64,000 nt of DNA from Lobosporangium transversale (GCF_002105155.1 NW_019029004.1:434001-498000), one strand, 5' to 3'. Shown: positions 8,300-18,063, counted from the first letter of the stretch. Notes: generated by a model from the sequence alone, not told the origin. Numbers and translations: made by a program.

Positions 8300-9902
8300 T
8301 GGTGCGTGCCAAAACTGATGCAATAATTTGCATTTTTTAACATTCATTCCTCATTCTCCTTTTCCTTTCTAATGATCTTCCCTACCATCACCGCTTCTCA
8401 TTCTCATTTGTCTCACCTTCGTAGACTGTCATCGCTGTTCTCATCAATGACGCAATTAGCGAATAATCGCCATTTGTATAGTCATGTCTCATTGCATCAG
8501 TTTTGGTAAAAAGTACATGTCAGGTTTGTCCATCCCTTACTTCTTTCTTATTCTTTATTCTTTCTTTATAGCACCATCACCACTGATACACCAAGCGACA
8601 CTCTACATATCTGCCATATCTTTATCATAACATGAAATCATTATCCAAATCAACTATCCAAAATGCAACTGCTCTACTTCATCAGGGAAAGTCTTCCAGA
8701 GAAGTGTCAAAGAGTTTAGGGATATCTGTTACCTCAGCTCAAAGGATTAGGAAAAGAGGCAAAGAAAGTATTCCAGTGCTGAGAGGGGGCCGACCCTGCA
8801 AAGTTACTAAGAAAACGAAACAGCTTTTATCAAGATTTTTTGACATGGGTGTATTGGAGACCCTAAAAGATGGCCAACAACTTGTTCAATTGAGGGAAGG
8901 AGTGCAGGTTAGTAAATCGAGCATCAGGAGGTTCCTTATGCAGGATGATATGGGGGCATATGTAAAACAGAAGCAGCCTGATCTGACGAAGAAGCAAATC
9001 TATGCTCGATATAATTTTGCAAAGGATCACTTGGACTGGACTCTAGAAGACTGGAAGAACGTCATGTTCTCAGATGAGACCATCTTTAGCAGAGTTGGGT
9101 CCTGCGGAAGAAAGTACTACTACAAGCATCGATGGGATAAAACTCTACGAGCACATCATATCAAAAAGACAAGGCAAGGCGGTGGAGGCAAAATGATGTT
9201 CTGGGGTTGTATAACTTACTACGGACCAGGCGATGGCTGCTGGCTCCAAGAGAAGGTGGATTCGGTAACATACGTCGACGTTCTCAAGGATTATATCTTT
9301 AAGTCCAGGGATTACTACTTGATGGATAAGGACAAATTTATATTTCAGCAGGACAATGCTAGGATTCATACCGGAAGAATAGCAATGCCCTATATCCAAA
9401 AGTCTAAGATACCTCTCATGGAATGGCCAGCAAACTCTCCTGACATCAACCCAATAGAAAACATATGGGCATACATGAAGGTGCAGTTGGATCATTATCC
9501 AGACAAGGCAAAGAATATGGAGGATCTCTGGGAGAGAGTCCAAGACGTATGGACACATATCCCTCCTGAATTCTTACACAAACTATACTGCGGTATGCCG
9601 AAGAGGATGAGGGAGTTATATAAGGCTAAAGGAGGGAACATCGTTAGGGGAAAGGAGAAGTAACAGGAATAAATAAAAACAAGAAGTTGTTAATTGCCAT
9701 AATAGATGCAATGAGATGCTGAAAGCAAATTGCAATTAAATGCTAATTAGGCCACTGATGGCGATGACGATGAGACTCCATGGAGGTGAGACAAATGAGA
9801 ATGAGAAACGGTGGTGGCAGGGAAGATCATAAAGAGGAAGAAGGAGAATGAGGAATGAATGTTGAAAAATGCAATTTATTGCATCAGTTTTGGCACGCAC
9901 TA
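8300..9902 (+). mobile_element. Tc1-like DNA transposon, family A, copy 1
   Basis: 1603 bp flanked by TA at 8298-8299 and 9903-9904. Long terminal inverted repeats begin TGGTGCGTGCC on the left and (inverted) TAGTGCGTGCC on the right and remain recognisable for well over 100 bp. Inside the left repeat an inverted copy of the terminal motif lies at 8491-8506, suggesting paired transposase-binding sites. The single ORF is intact. A second copy of exactly the same length sits at 15024-16626 in reverse orientation. Confidence 0.95.
8632..9663 (+). CDS. Tc1-like transposase (DD34E), family A copy 1
   Basis: 343 aa. N-terminal helix-turn-helix (residues ~1-55, SKSTIQNATALLHQGKSS then SKSLGISVTSAQRI), a GRP linker (GGRPCKVTKK) and a second DNA-binding helix region. 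The catalytic triad is visible: D in MFSDETIF, D in FQQDNARIH, and E in SPDINPIEN, with 34 residues between the last two, the Tc1 spacing. WGC motif present. No stops or frameshifts; the ATG is the first in frame and follows about 330 bp of leader. The protein is identical to that of the second copy, so it may be active. Confidence 0.95.
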   Translation: MKSLSKSTIQNATALLHQGKSSREVSKSLGISVTSAQRIRKRGKESIPVLRGGRPCKVTKKTKQLLSRFFDMGVLETLKDGQQLVQLREGVQVSKSSIRRFLMQDDMGAYVKQKQPDLTKKQIYARYNFAKDHLDWTLEDWKNVMFSDETIFSRVGSCGRKYYYKHRWDKTLRAHHIKKTRQGGGGKMMFWGCITYYGPGDGCWLQEKVDSVTYVDVLKDYIFKSRDYYLMDKDKFIFQQDNARIHTGRIAMPYIQKSKIPLMEWPANSPDINPIENIWAYMKVQLDHYPDKAKNMEDLWERVQDVWTHIPPEFLHKLYCGMPKRMRELYKAKGGNIVRGKEK

Positions 9903-9904
9903 TA

Positions 9905-9999
9905 ACACTGTGCTCTTCTTTCTCTTTCCTCCCGCTGTTCTACACTTAGGGGATCAAGTGGCTCTCTTGGGTCTTCTTCCACGCCACTGAGGTAACTTA
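9905..9999. other. 95-bp spacer between Tc1 elements A1 and C
   Basis: One minus-strand frame is open over the whole spacer and gives an acidic stretch containing EEDPREPLDPL and EQREERERRA. It may be older element DNA that was split by the insertion of C, but it does not continue the LINE fragment convincingly in one frame. No identity can be given. Confidence 0.25.
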
Positions 10000-10001
10000 T
10001 A

Positions 10002-11616
10002 CAGTGGCTTCCAATATTGTCCAAGTGTTTCATTCTTCCAAAGGAAAACTATAAGTGTTCAACAGTGAGCAGCGCTTGTGCCCTTGGATCCTAGATGGGA
10101 GCAACCTGGAAGACATACTTTATTTGCTCAAAACCTATTAGCGCTCCTGCTTGTTTCTGATAGCTTTTCACTACTTTGAAATTTTCCTCTCATTTGGACA
10201 ATTTTTTAACCATCGTTTTTTTTCACCTATCAAAACCTCGTATTGCCCCCTTTCGCCCTTATGGCTGCTAACATCCGCTCAGGCATACTTCTTATCAGAT
10301 TGCGGCAGACCTCCTTCGGTGTCTCCTCCTCCCATATCTGGCTCACTCTTTCCCAGAGTTCCAGCATGCCTTCTGGAATGGTCCCATGTTCGCGAATTTT
10401 TTTTTTAAATGATCCCACAAATGCTCAATAGGGTTTAGGTCTGGTGAATTGGCAGGTCATGTCAGTATTCTACCTGACGCTCTTGTCAATCCAATAGAGG
10501 CAAGGTAGGTTGTGACTCTCTTAGCCGGATGCTTAGAATCATTGTCTTGTTGGAAGATAAATTGCTCTGGATCAATGTTGTACCAATCCACAGTATTCAA
10601 TAACTCGTCCTGGAGGATACGAATATACAGCTCGGAGTCCGGCGTGGAGTCGATCTTGGCCAAGTAGCCTGGCTCATCCCACGTCATGCAGCCCCAAACC
10701 ATGATCGAACCACCACCATGTTTGACTGTGGGCGAAACTAACTTTGGGTCAATATCGGCCGCCTTCACCTTTGGTTCTTTATTTGTTTCCACCCAAACAT
10801 AGCGCATGCCATCAGAAGATATCCTACAAATTTTGGACTCATCGGACCAAATTACTCGCTTCCAATCAGCTTCGGTCCAGTCTTTGTGCTGGAGAGCAAA
10901 GCCCAGTCGAGCTTTCTTTTGACGTTTTGTTAGCCTAGGCTTCTTGACGGCTTTTTTAGCTTCCAGGCCTATATCTCTCAGCGCCCGACGCACCGTATTA
11001 GCTGACACCGGATCTTCGTTCTCATCGTTATAGAGTCTGGTAGCATGGACAGCTGATGAGACTACACCACGGTGAAGCAACAATCGAATATAATATGCAT
11101 TCCGGTAATCGAACTTCCGTGGCCGACCAGCTCTACTTTTACTCCTGGCAGGCCCTAATGTCTTGGAGATATTATGGACTGAGGACTTGGTTATGCCTAC
11201 TTCTGTGGCAACCTGACGGATGGACTTGTGCTGCTCGAGTAAATGGAGAGCATCCTCAACAACGGGAGCTGTGATTGGCTTCATCTTTGGAGTGTTTAGA
11301 ATGAGTAACGTAGGCTCCTAGAAGAGTGTAGATGAAGAGTATCTACTCAAGTGTGTGGGAGATAATTTGAAAAAAATTCAGCAAAGGTGCGTAAAATAAG
11401 TGATGGTTATATAATTGTCCAAATGACATTAAATACTTTTGTCAATTAAAAACCATGATGAATGAGACTAGAGATATTTTAAACTGAACCAGTCCACATA
11501 TCATTGGCATACTTGTTTACTCTGATAAAAATAAAAGTGCAAGCAACCTTCGCTATTATTCTAATCAAGACGGAAAACATGAGCGTGGAACATTTAAACA
11601 AATTTGGAAGCCACTG
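10002..11616 (-). mobile_element. Tc1-like DNA transposon, family C
   Basis: 1615 bp between TA dinucleotides at 10000-10001 and 11617-11618. The inverted termini both begin CAGTGGCTTCCAA and then diverge. Its transposase ORF is on the minus strand and broken. It is inserted in, or lies next to, a LINE endonuclease fragment whose open frame runs up to its right border. Confidence 0.88.
10230..11284 (-). pseudogene. Broken Tc1-like transposase, family C
   Basis: Starts at ATG 11284 (MKPITAPVVEDALHLLEQ). HTH domain, GRPRKFD linker, D in IWSDESKI, D in FQQDNDSKH. Two lesions are visible. A TGA at 10457-10459 stands where WPANSPDLNPIE needs its W. Downstream a run of ten A's (10396-10405 on the minus strand) shifts the frame, so the last 62 residues (KKKIREHGTIPE ... 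IRAKGGNTRF) read in another frame. If the TGA is counted as a residue the D-E spacing is 39, longer than the 34 of families A and B. Non-functional as it stands. Confidence 0.88.
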
Positions 11617-11934
11617 TAATTACCTCCCTGCGTTCTGCTCTTGCACTAATACATTCTCCTTTGAGCCACTCGCTTAATTCTCTGCGCTGCTTTTCCTTTT
11701 CGCGATTCGTTCTATCTTCACTGGGTACATAACAATTAATCACCCGAAGCTTTAATTGTCCTTTGAAATTAAAGTCTCTAGACTGCCCTCTGCTTCCACA
11801 TGAGGATATTCTCCCAGCATGTACCCATAGCCACTTGTGGATAATGAGGCCGACTCCCGTACCTCGCGTTTTCCCTTCCTCACCTGTTAACCACCAAAAT
11901 TTATAACTTTCTTGTTTTATATAGTCTGCTGCTA
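11617..11934 (-). pseudogene. LINE (non-LTR retrotransposon) endonuclease fragment
   Basis: The minus-strand frame between the two Tc1 insertions encodes part of an apurinic-like endonuclease domain: TRGTGVGLIIHKWLW, AGRISS, FNFKGQLKLRVINCYVPSED. The gtGvg..i.k and lriincYvPs blocks are characteristic of L1-type endonucleases. It is bounded exactly by C on one side and B1 on the other, and the ATG of the open frame comes from the B1 terminus, so both ends are artificial. No RT domain in the window. Confidence 0.7.
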
Positions 11935-13538
11935 CAGTGGTCATCAAAAGTCATTCAATGATTTTGAATTTTTAACATTCTCATTCCTTTTCTTCATTCT
12001 CATCTAGCATGTGGCTAGTATATTTGGGGTAGTGCATTTGTTCCCCACACCTCATGATTACTTTCATGTCTCATTCCTAATTATGACTTCATTGTGAAAT
12101 AAAACCAATTTCAATTTGACCTGCCTATTGAATAACTTCTGCTGAATTTCAATGTTGATTGCAAAAAAAACTTTTTCACTTCTCTTTTTTCTACCAAGAT
12201 TACCTTCAGCTATATCTTCATACACCTCTACTTACAATTAACATTCCACATCGTTTAGTATTTATTATGAGGACGCTTTCTATGGAAAAGGTACAAAATG
12301 CTCAGGCCTTACTTCGACAAGGGAAGGCTACAAGCGAAGTGGCAAGGCGTCTTGGTATCTCTATTTCATCGGCAATAAGGATCAGGAGGGACGTCAAGGA
12401 CAATATTCCTAAACCCAGAATGGGCAGACCCTCATTGGTTTCCCCTGCTACCAAGAGGGTTATTGCACGCGAGGTTGATACGGGGAAACTTAGATCCATT
12501 CTGGCAGTTCAAGAATACATCAGATCGAGCCATGGAGTGCATGTCAGTGTAGAGACTGCCCGACGCTATGTAAAATCAGACGGTTTGAAAAACTATGTCC
12601 GCCCATTCAAGCCTAGGCTGACAAAAATGCAGATTGCGAAAAGGAAAAATTTTGCCCTCAACCACCTTGACTGGACTGTTGATGACTGGAAGCGAGTGAT
12701 GTTCTCGGACGAAAAGCTTTTTGAAAGGCTAGGGTCCTTAGGAGGAAGAACACAATATAGGCGACCCGGCCACAGGACTTTAGAAGATCGAGATGTTAGA
12801 GAGAGATCAAGAGGAGCACATAACAAACTTATGTGATGGGGCTGTATCACTTATCATGGTGTAGGCGATGGTTGCAGGATCCCTGTCACAGTTGATTCCT
12901 CTTTATATGTTGATGTTCTACAAGATTATGTCCTCGGCTCATGGAAGTGGTATGGCCAGAACCCTGAAAAGTTAATTTTTCAGCAGGACAATGCAAGTGT
13001 TCATACGAGTAGGATGGTTAAAGAGTTCTTAATTAAGTCACACATTACCACTTTGGAGTGGCCTCCAAATTCTCCTGACCTCAACCCTATCGAGAATGTA
13101 TGGGCCTACATGGATCATCGGCTCAAGGGATATGAGAAGGTACCAAAGGATCTGGATGAACTATGGGAAAGACTACAGGATATCTGGACATCTATTCCAC
13201 CTGACTTCCTTGATGAGCTATATGAAAGTATGCCACGAAGGGTAGAGGAACTACATCGCATGAAAGGAGGTCGTACACATTACTGAAGAACAGAAAAAAA
13301 AAACAAATAAAGCAAAGCTGCTGATTTTCTTCAAATGTCATTCAATGAGATGCCAATAATTGGCATTCATCTAAATTTTCAATTAGCAACAGGAGCTCAT
13401 TGACATTGTAGCAGGAGTGACGTTGTCGATGGTCAAACTCGCTACGTAAGTTTCATTAGCGACAAGCAAGATCAAATTGGAGAAAGGAATGAGAATGCCG
13501 AAATTCCTAATTCATTGAATGACTTTTGATGACCACTG
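11935..13538 (+). mobile_element. Tc1-like DNA transposon, family B, copy 1
   Basis: 1604 bp flanked by TA at 11933-11934 and 13539-13540. Termini CAGTGGTCATCAAAAGTCAT are identical for about 29 bp and similar for about 60. A copy of the same length, apparently identical base for base where compared, lies inverted at 18924-20527. Confidence 0.93.
12267..13286 (+). pseudogene. Tc1-like transposase with one in-frame TGA, family B copy 1
   Basis: The start MRTLSMEKVQNAQALL at 12267 aligns with the start of the family A protein. HTH, GRPSLVS linker, D in MFSDEKLF, D in FQQDNASVH and E in SPDLNPIEN (34 apart) are all present in one frame. A single TGA at 12834-12836 interrupts it just before WGC. 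The frame is otherwise open to 13286 (ends KGGRTHY). The same TGA is present in copy 2. Confidence 0.92.
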
Positions 13539-13540
13539 TA

Positions 13541-14650
13541 TTAATGAGGCAATGTGGATAATCACTGAAGTTTTTGGGCAGTACAGGCTGAGGGAAAACG
13601 GCAAGAAATAAGATTGAAGACAGTGCTTCTCTTCATTACCATTTCAAGTGATTGTACAATATGAAGCTGGTCCTTTAGACGCAGTGAGCATCTACATGTG
13701 CTGCTGAGTATGCAATACTGCGTGCTAAAGACGAACCAAGGTAAGTTGGCTATGATAATAAACTTGGAATGTAATGAGACAAAACTAAGGATTGTTGCGA
13801 TTAGCAGTCATTTATATGGGTTTTTACTATAGCTAAGGTTTTTACCCTTTTTATTTAACGAAGATCCCTGGATCATAATAAAGACATCTTTTTTTCGTTC
13901 TCGCTAATTATTATGACCCTGGCATATTTCAATAACAGAAAAGAATATTTATGTCTCTTTTCTATCACTATTAGTCACGGTTACGCTATTAAAGTATTTT
14001 AGCCACTTAGATATAGAGATATAGGTGATTGTGGCACGATCGGCTTTGAGTGCGAACTGTCACCAACTATCAAAAGACAAGTAATATCGGGTAAGAGGAT
14101 AGATATTCCACAAAATAAGCTGAGGTCTACCCATTGTATTTTGATGAATTTGATAAACAAAATAGTACCGAGGGCGCTTGAGTTCTTAATAAAGGACGAC
14201 AGAGATAAGGACATCTAAGAGGAAAGAAAGAGACTAGTGACATGGCGCGCTATGCATCATAGCAATGAGTATGGTAGTATGATTGGTTGTACATCTACCG
14301 ACACAAACTACACGTTAGAGATTCCTAATAACTGAATTCATCGTTGTGTGCTTAATAGTGTACGGAAATACCTAAGATGTATGCACGCGTTAAATGAAAG
14401 AAAGCATCGGGGAACCATAACAATGCAACCAACAAAAGTGCAAAGTAAAGCTGCATAGTATATTTCAACTATAGATAAATCATTTGTAATTCTGTATTTA
14501 GTCCCAGTCGCATAAAGAATGCCAACATCTACTCTGAGCTACATACGAACTTGATAAGATATTCTGGTCAGTATTTGATGCTTAGGCAGCGGCTCTAGAT
14601 CTAAGCCTGTGTCATGGAAGGCTTCCTGGTTATGGTGTTTAGGGCTAAAA
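13541..14650. other. Non-coding stretch, no feature recognised
   Basis: AT-rich, many stops in all frames, no motif, LTR or inverted repeat that I can identify. Probably old, decayed repeat DNA. Confidence 0.4.
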
Positions 14651-14651
14651 T

Positions 14652-14793
14652 AAAGACCCCGTACAAATAAAAAAAAAGACCCCCGTGCAAATAATTTTTT
14701 TTTATTTGCACGGGGGGAGCGGTGTAAATAAGGTGTGTACGGGGCAGTGCAAATAGATTTTTTAAATATTTGTACGGCCCCCGTGCAAATATC
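14652..14793. repeat. Cluster of inverted GTGCAAATA motifs
   Basis: At least five copies of GTGCAAATA or GTACAAATA in both orientations, several joined to C or G runs (CCCCCGTGCAAATAA and its inverse form a stem around 14680-14716). Could be a palindromic miniature element or the subterminal array of a larger one. It directly precedes the TTTGGCAGCC element. Confidence 0.5.
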
Positions 14794-14964
14794 TTTTTCC
14801 AAAAGGATTAATCTATTTGGCAGCCTAGTTGCTAAATATTATTTGGCAGCCCATTGCCAAATATAATCAACTTTCAAGACTCTCTTTGGCAGCCCAGTTG
14901 CCAAATAACATTCATTATTTACTTGGCAGCCTACCCAGGGCTATTTGGCCTCTAACTATTTATT

Positions 14965-15017
<53 letters not shown>

Positions 15018-15023
15018 CAAGTA

Positions 15024-16626
15024 TAGTGCGTGCCAAAACTGATGCAATAAATTGCATTTTTCAACATTCATTCCTCATTCTCCTTCTTCCTCTTTATGAT
15101 CTTCCCTGCCACCACCGTTTCTCATTCTCATTTGTCTCACCTCCATGGAGTCTCATCGTCATCGCCATCAGTGGCCTAATTAGCATTTAATTGCAATTTG
15201 CTTTCAGCATCTCATTGCATCTATTATGGCAATTAACAACTTCTTGTTTTTATTTATTCCTGTTACTTCTCCTTTCCCCTAACGATGTTCCCTCCTTTAG
15301 CCTTATATAACTCCCTCATCCTCTTCGGCATACCGCAGTATAGTTTGTGTAAGAATTCAGGAGGGATATGTGTCCATACGTCTTGGACTCTCTCCCAGAG
15401 ATCCTCCATATTCTTTGCCTTGTCTGGATAATGATCCAACTGCACCTTCATGTATGCCCATATGTTTTCTATTGGGTTGATGTCAGGAGAGTTTGCTGGC
15501 CATTCCATGAGAGGTATCTTAGACTTTTGGATATAGGGCATTGCTATTCTTCCGGTATGAATCCTAGCATTGTCCTGCTGAAATATAAATTTGTCCTTAT
15601 CCATCAAGTAGTAATCCCTGGACTTAAAGATATAATCCTTGAGAACGTCGACGTATGTTACCGAATCCACCTTCTCTTGGAGCCAGCAGCCATCGCCTGG
15701 TCCGTAGTAAGTTATACAACCCCAGAACATCATTTTGCCTCCACCGCCTTGCCTTGTCTTTTTGATATGATGTGCTCGTAGAGTTTTATCCCATCGATGC
15801 TTGTAGTAGTACTTTCTTCCGCAGGACCCAACTCTGCTAAAGATGGTCTCATCTGAGAACATGACGTTCTTCCAGTCTTCTAGAGTCCAGTCCAAGTGAT
15901 CCTTTGCAAAATTATATCGAGCATAGATTTGCTTCTTCGTCAGATCAGGCTGCTTCTGTTTTACATATGCCCCCATATCATCCTGCATAAGGAACCTCCT
16001 GATGCTCGATTTACTAACCTGCACTCCTTCCCTCAATTGAACAAGTTGTTGGCCATCTTTTAGGGTCTCCAATACACCCATGTCAAAAAATCTTGATAAA
16101 AGCTGTTTCGTTTTCTTAGTAACTTTGCAGGGTCGGCCCCCTCTCAGCACTGGAATACTTTCTTTGCCTCTTTTCCTAATCCTTTGAGCTGAGGTAACAG
16201 ATATCCCTAAACTCTTTGACACTTCTCTGGAAGACTTTCCCTGATGAAGTAGAGCAGTTGCATTTTGGATAGTTGATTTGGATAATGATTTCATGTTATG
16301 ATAAAGATATGGCAGATATGTAGAGTGTCGCTTGGTGTATCAGTGGTGATGGTGCTATAAAGAAAGAATAAAGAATAAGAAAGAAGTAAGGGATGGACAA
16401 ACCTGACATGTACTTTTTACCAAAACTGATGCAATGAGACATGACTATACAAATGGCGATTATTCGCTAATTGCGTCATTGATGAGAACAGCGATGACAG
16501 TCTACGAAGGTGAGACAAATGAGAATGAGAAGCGGTGATGGTAGGGAAGATCATTAGAAAGGAAAAGGAGAATGAGGAATGAATGTTAAAAAATGCAAAT
16601 TATTGCATCAGTTTTGGCATGCACCA
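15024..16626 (-). mobile_element. Tc1-like DNA transposon, family A, copy 2
   Basis: 1603 bp with TA at 15022-15023 and 16627-16628, reverse orientation relative to copy 1. Only one difference from copy 1 was noticed in the terminal repeat (GTGCATGCC versus GTGCGTGCC). It is inserted directly behind a long oligo-T run within the TTTGGCAGCC element, so it is younger than that element. Confidence 0.95.
15263..16294 (-). CDS. Tc1-like transposase (DD34E), family A copy 2
   Basis: 343 aa, identical in sequence to the protein at 8632-9663, with HTH, GRP linker and complete D, D, E triad. No lesion seen. Two identical intact copies within 7 kb indicate very recent movement or gene conversion. Confidence 0.95.
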   Translation of the reverse strand: MKSLSKSTIQNATALLHQGKSSREVSKSLGISVTSAQRIRKRGKESIPVLRGGRPCKVTKKTKQLLSRFFDMGVLETLKDGQQLVQLREGVQVSKSSIRRFLMQDDMGAYVKQKQPDLTKKQIYARYNFAKDHLDWTLEDWKNVMFSDETIFSRVGSCGRKYYYKHRWDKTLRAHHIKKTRQGGGGKMMFWGCITYYGPGDGCWLQEKVDSVTYVDVLKDYIFKSRDYYLMDKDKFIFQQDNARIHTGRIAMPYIQKSKIPLMEWPANSPDINPIENIWAYMKVQLDHYPDKAKNMEDLWERVQDVWTHIPPEFLHKLYCGMPKRMRELYKAKGGNIVRGKEK

Positions 16627-17043
16627 TAGGTCGCTCATACAGTTTTGGAGGTGCCATTTGGAGATCAATGCCTATGAGAGGTTTTCGCTCGGAGCAAACG
16701 CGTCTCACCTACTACCTAGACGTCTTCAATAAACCATTCCCTAACCGTGTACATTGAAGGCTGTTTTGTGAAGATGTCATCGCCGCTGCCCTTAGTACCT
16801 CCGGCGACATTAGCTGTGCAAGGCAATGTATCCACAGAACGCTGCTTGTTTTACCACTGATGTTATGACCCTGTTTATCAAAAAAAAAAAAAAAAAAAAA
16901 AAAGTAATGTATTTGGCAGCCCAGCTGCCACCCAAGAGTGCGAAGTTAAGTGGCAGCCCCCAGAAGTAGGCTGCCAAATAGAGGCAAAAATTACTATATT
17001 TGGTATGGGCTGCCAAATAGATTAATCCTTTCCAAGGATAAAT

Positions 17044-17116
17044 CGCCCAATGTGGGGGTCGAACCCACAACCTTGAGATTAAGAGTCTCACGCTCTACCG
17101 ATTGAGCTAACCGGGC
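17044..17116 (-). tRNA. tRNA-Lys (anticodon CTT)
   Basis: A 73-nt cloverleaf: acceptor GCCCGGT pairs with ATTGGGC (two G-U), D stem GCTC/GAGC, anticodon stem TGAGA/TCTCA with loop CTCTTAA (anticodon CTT, Lys), five-base variable loop, T stem GTGGG/CCCAC with loop TTCGACC, discriminator G. No intron. A and B boxes intact. A mobile element ends 9 bp beyond its 3' end. CCA is not encoded. Confidence 0.97.
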
Positions 17117-17222
17117 TTCAAGTATTGTCGTGAAAAAATCACTGTCTTAAGAACCGGGGGGTTATACTGAGATGCCCTTAAAAACCGCAACGAGACGCAA
17201 ATACATAGAACACACTGAAATG

Positions 17223-18050
17223 TTGTACCAAGATAAAGGTCAGCCCAATGGCTGAGTAGTATACTCGTCAGGGTACCCTCCTGTCTAGCCCAGGGGCCGG
17301 GTTCGAGTCCTGGTTAAGGCACATAAAGTGAAGCAAAACATGTGCCAGGTCAGGGATTTGCTTGAGTTTTTATACTTTCTCTCCGAGACAGCCTAGTGTT
17401 CTCCGCTAAGGCTAAGATCGTGGGTGCACTACCCTAAGTCGCCTGGCTGGCCACATGTCTTAGGTATATATTCCACCCCCCAGCCGAACCAGCGGTACAT
17501 CTGGCAGCACATCCCCCATCCACCCACTTGACTAGGACAGCGATGATCACAAAGTTTGACGGAGTCCAAAGTAGAAATTTCAGACCAATCCCGCAAGATT
17601 TGGGTCCACATGCCAGTGGATTTGATCGAATAGAAAAAATTAAAAGTCGTCCTTAGCTAGAGTCGGCACGCCAGCCTCCGCGGCTTTTCACGGGCGCAAC
17701 AGGCCACATCGGAAGGATGGACTTCGAGTACCGATCACGGTGTACATTGGTAGAGAAAAACATGGATACGAATTGGCTCTTCACAGCCATACCGTGCGAA
17801 CTTTGAGAGTTTCGCTTGTTTCATAGTTGAGGGCGATATCATTACTTTAGAGCGAGATTATGAAATAAAATTCCTCACCTCTGTGGGTTCTTGTTAACGC
17901 GAAAAAGGAAAAAAAAGAAAAAATTGTACCAAGATAAAGGTCTTTATTAGTTTATGATACATATAATACTATACAAGTAACTAGTGCTGAGATGAATGAG
18001 GTTGCATACCTGAAGTGTTGTACCAAGATAAAGGTAAGGAACACTTCAGG
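17223..18050. repeat. Three direct copies of TTGTACCAAGATAAAGGT, the last inside a hairpin
   Basis: Copies at 17223-17240, 17924-17941 and 18018-18035. The third is enclosed by an 11-bp inverted repeat (CCTGAAGTGTT at 18009-18019 and its complement at 18040-18050). Read on the minus strand the middle copy follows AATAAAGACC, which looks like the polyadenylation region of an LTR, so the last two copies may mark the 3' LTR of the gypsy remnant at 18064-18921. Between 17340 and 17920 no gene is visible. Confidence 0.45.
17238..17321 (+). repeat. tRNA-derived sequence (SINE head or tRNA pseudogene)
   Basis: An A-box-like TGGCTGAGTAG at 17249-17259 and a consensus B box GGTTCGAGTCC at 17300-17310 lie about 40 bp apart, as in tRNA genes. 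The flanks do not form a clean acceptor stem, so a working tRNA is unlikely. It follows directly after one copy of TTGTACCAAGATAAAGGT, which recurs twice nearby. A tRNA-headed SINE is the simplest reading. Confidence 0.45.
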
Positions 18051-18063
18051 GACGGAGAGTCCA

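Larger units (their letters stand above)
14802..17031. mobile_element. Non-autonomous element with TTTGGCAGCC subterminal repeats, split by Tc1 A2
   Basis: A 24-bp inverted repeat (AAAGGATTAATC then TATTTGGCAGCC) occupies 14802-14825 and, inverted, 17008-17031. Both ends are flanked by CCA (14799-14801, 17032-17034), a possible 3-bp target duplication. TTTGGCAGCC or its complement recurs at least seven times near the ends, several times as a palindrome with TTGCCAAA. An oligo-T run (14969-15017) and an oligo-A run (16881-16903) lie inside. Without the 1603-bp Tc1 insertion and its TA the element is about 625 bp and has no ORF. Subterminal arrays plus a 3-bp duplication recall CACTA or Harbinger non-autonomous elements, but the class is not proven. 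Confidence 0.6.

Noticed and set aside
9145-9558. 137-aa ORF antisense to the Tc1 A transposase (also 15368-15781)
   Set aside because: Shadow frame of the transposase; present only because both copies are identical.
17238-17321. Second functional tRNA gene
   Set aside because: A and B boxes are good but no proper acceptor or anticodon stem can be drawn.
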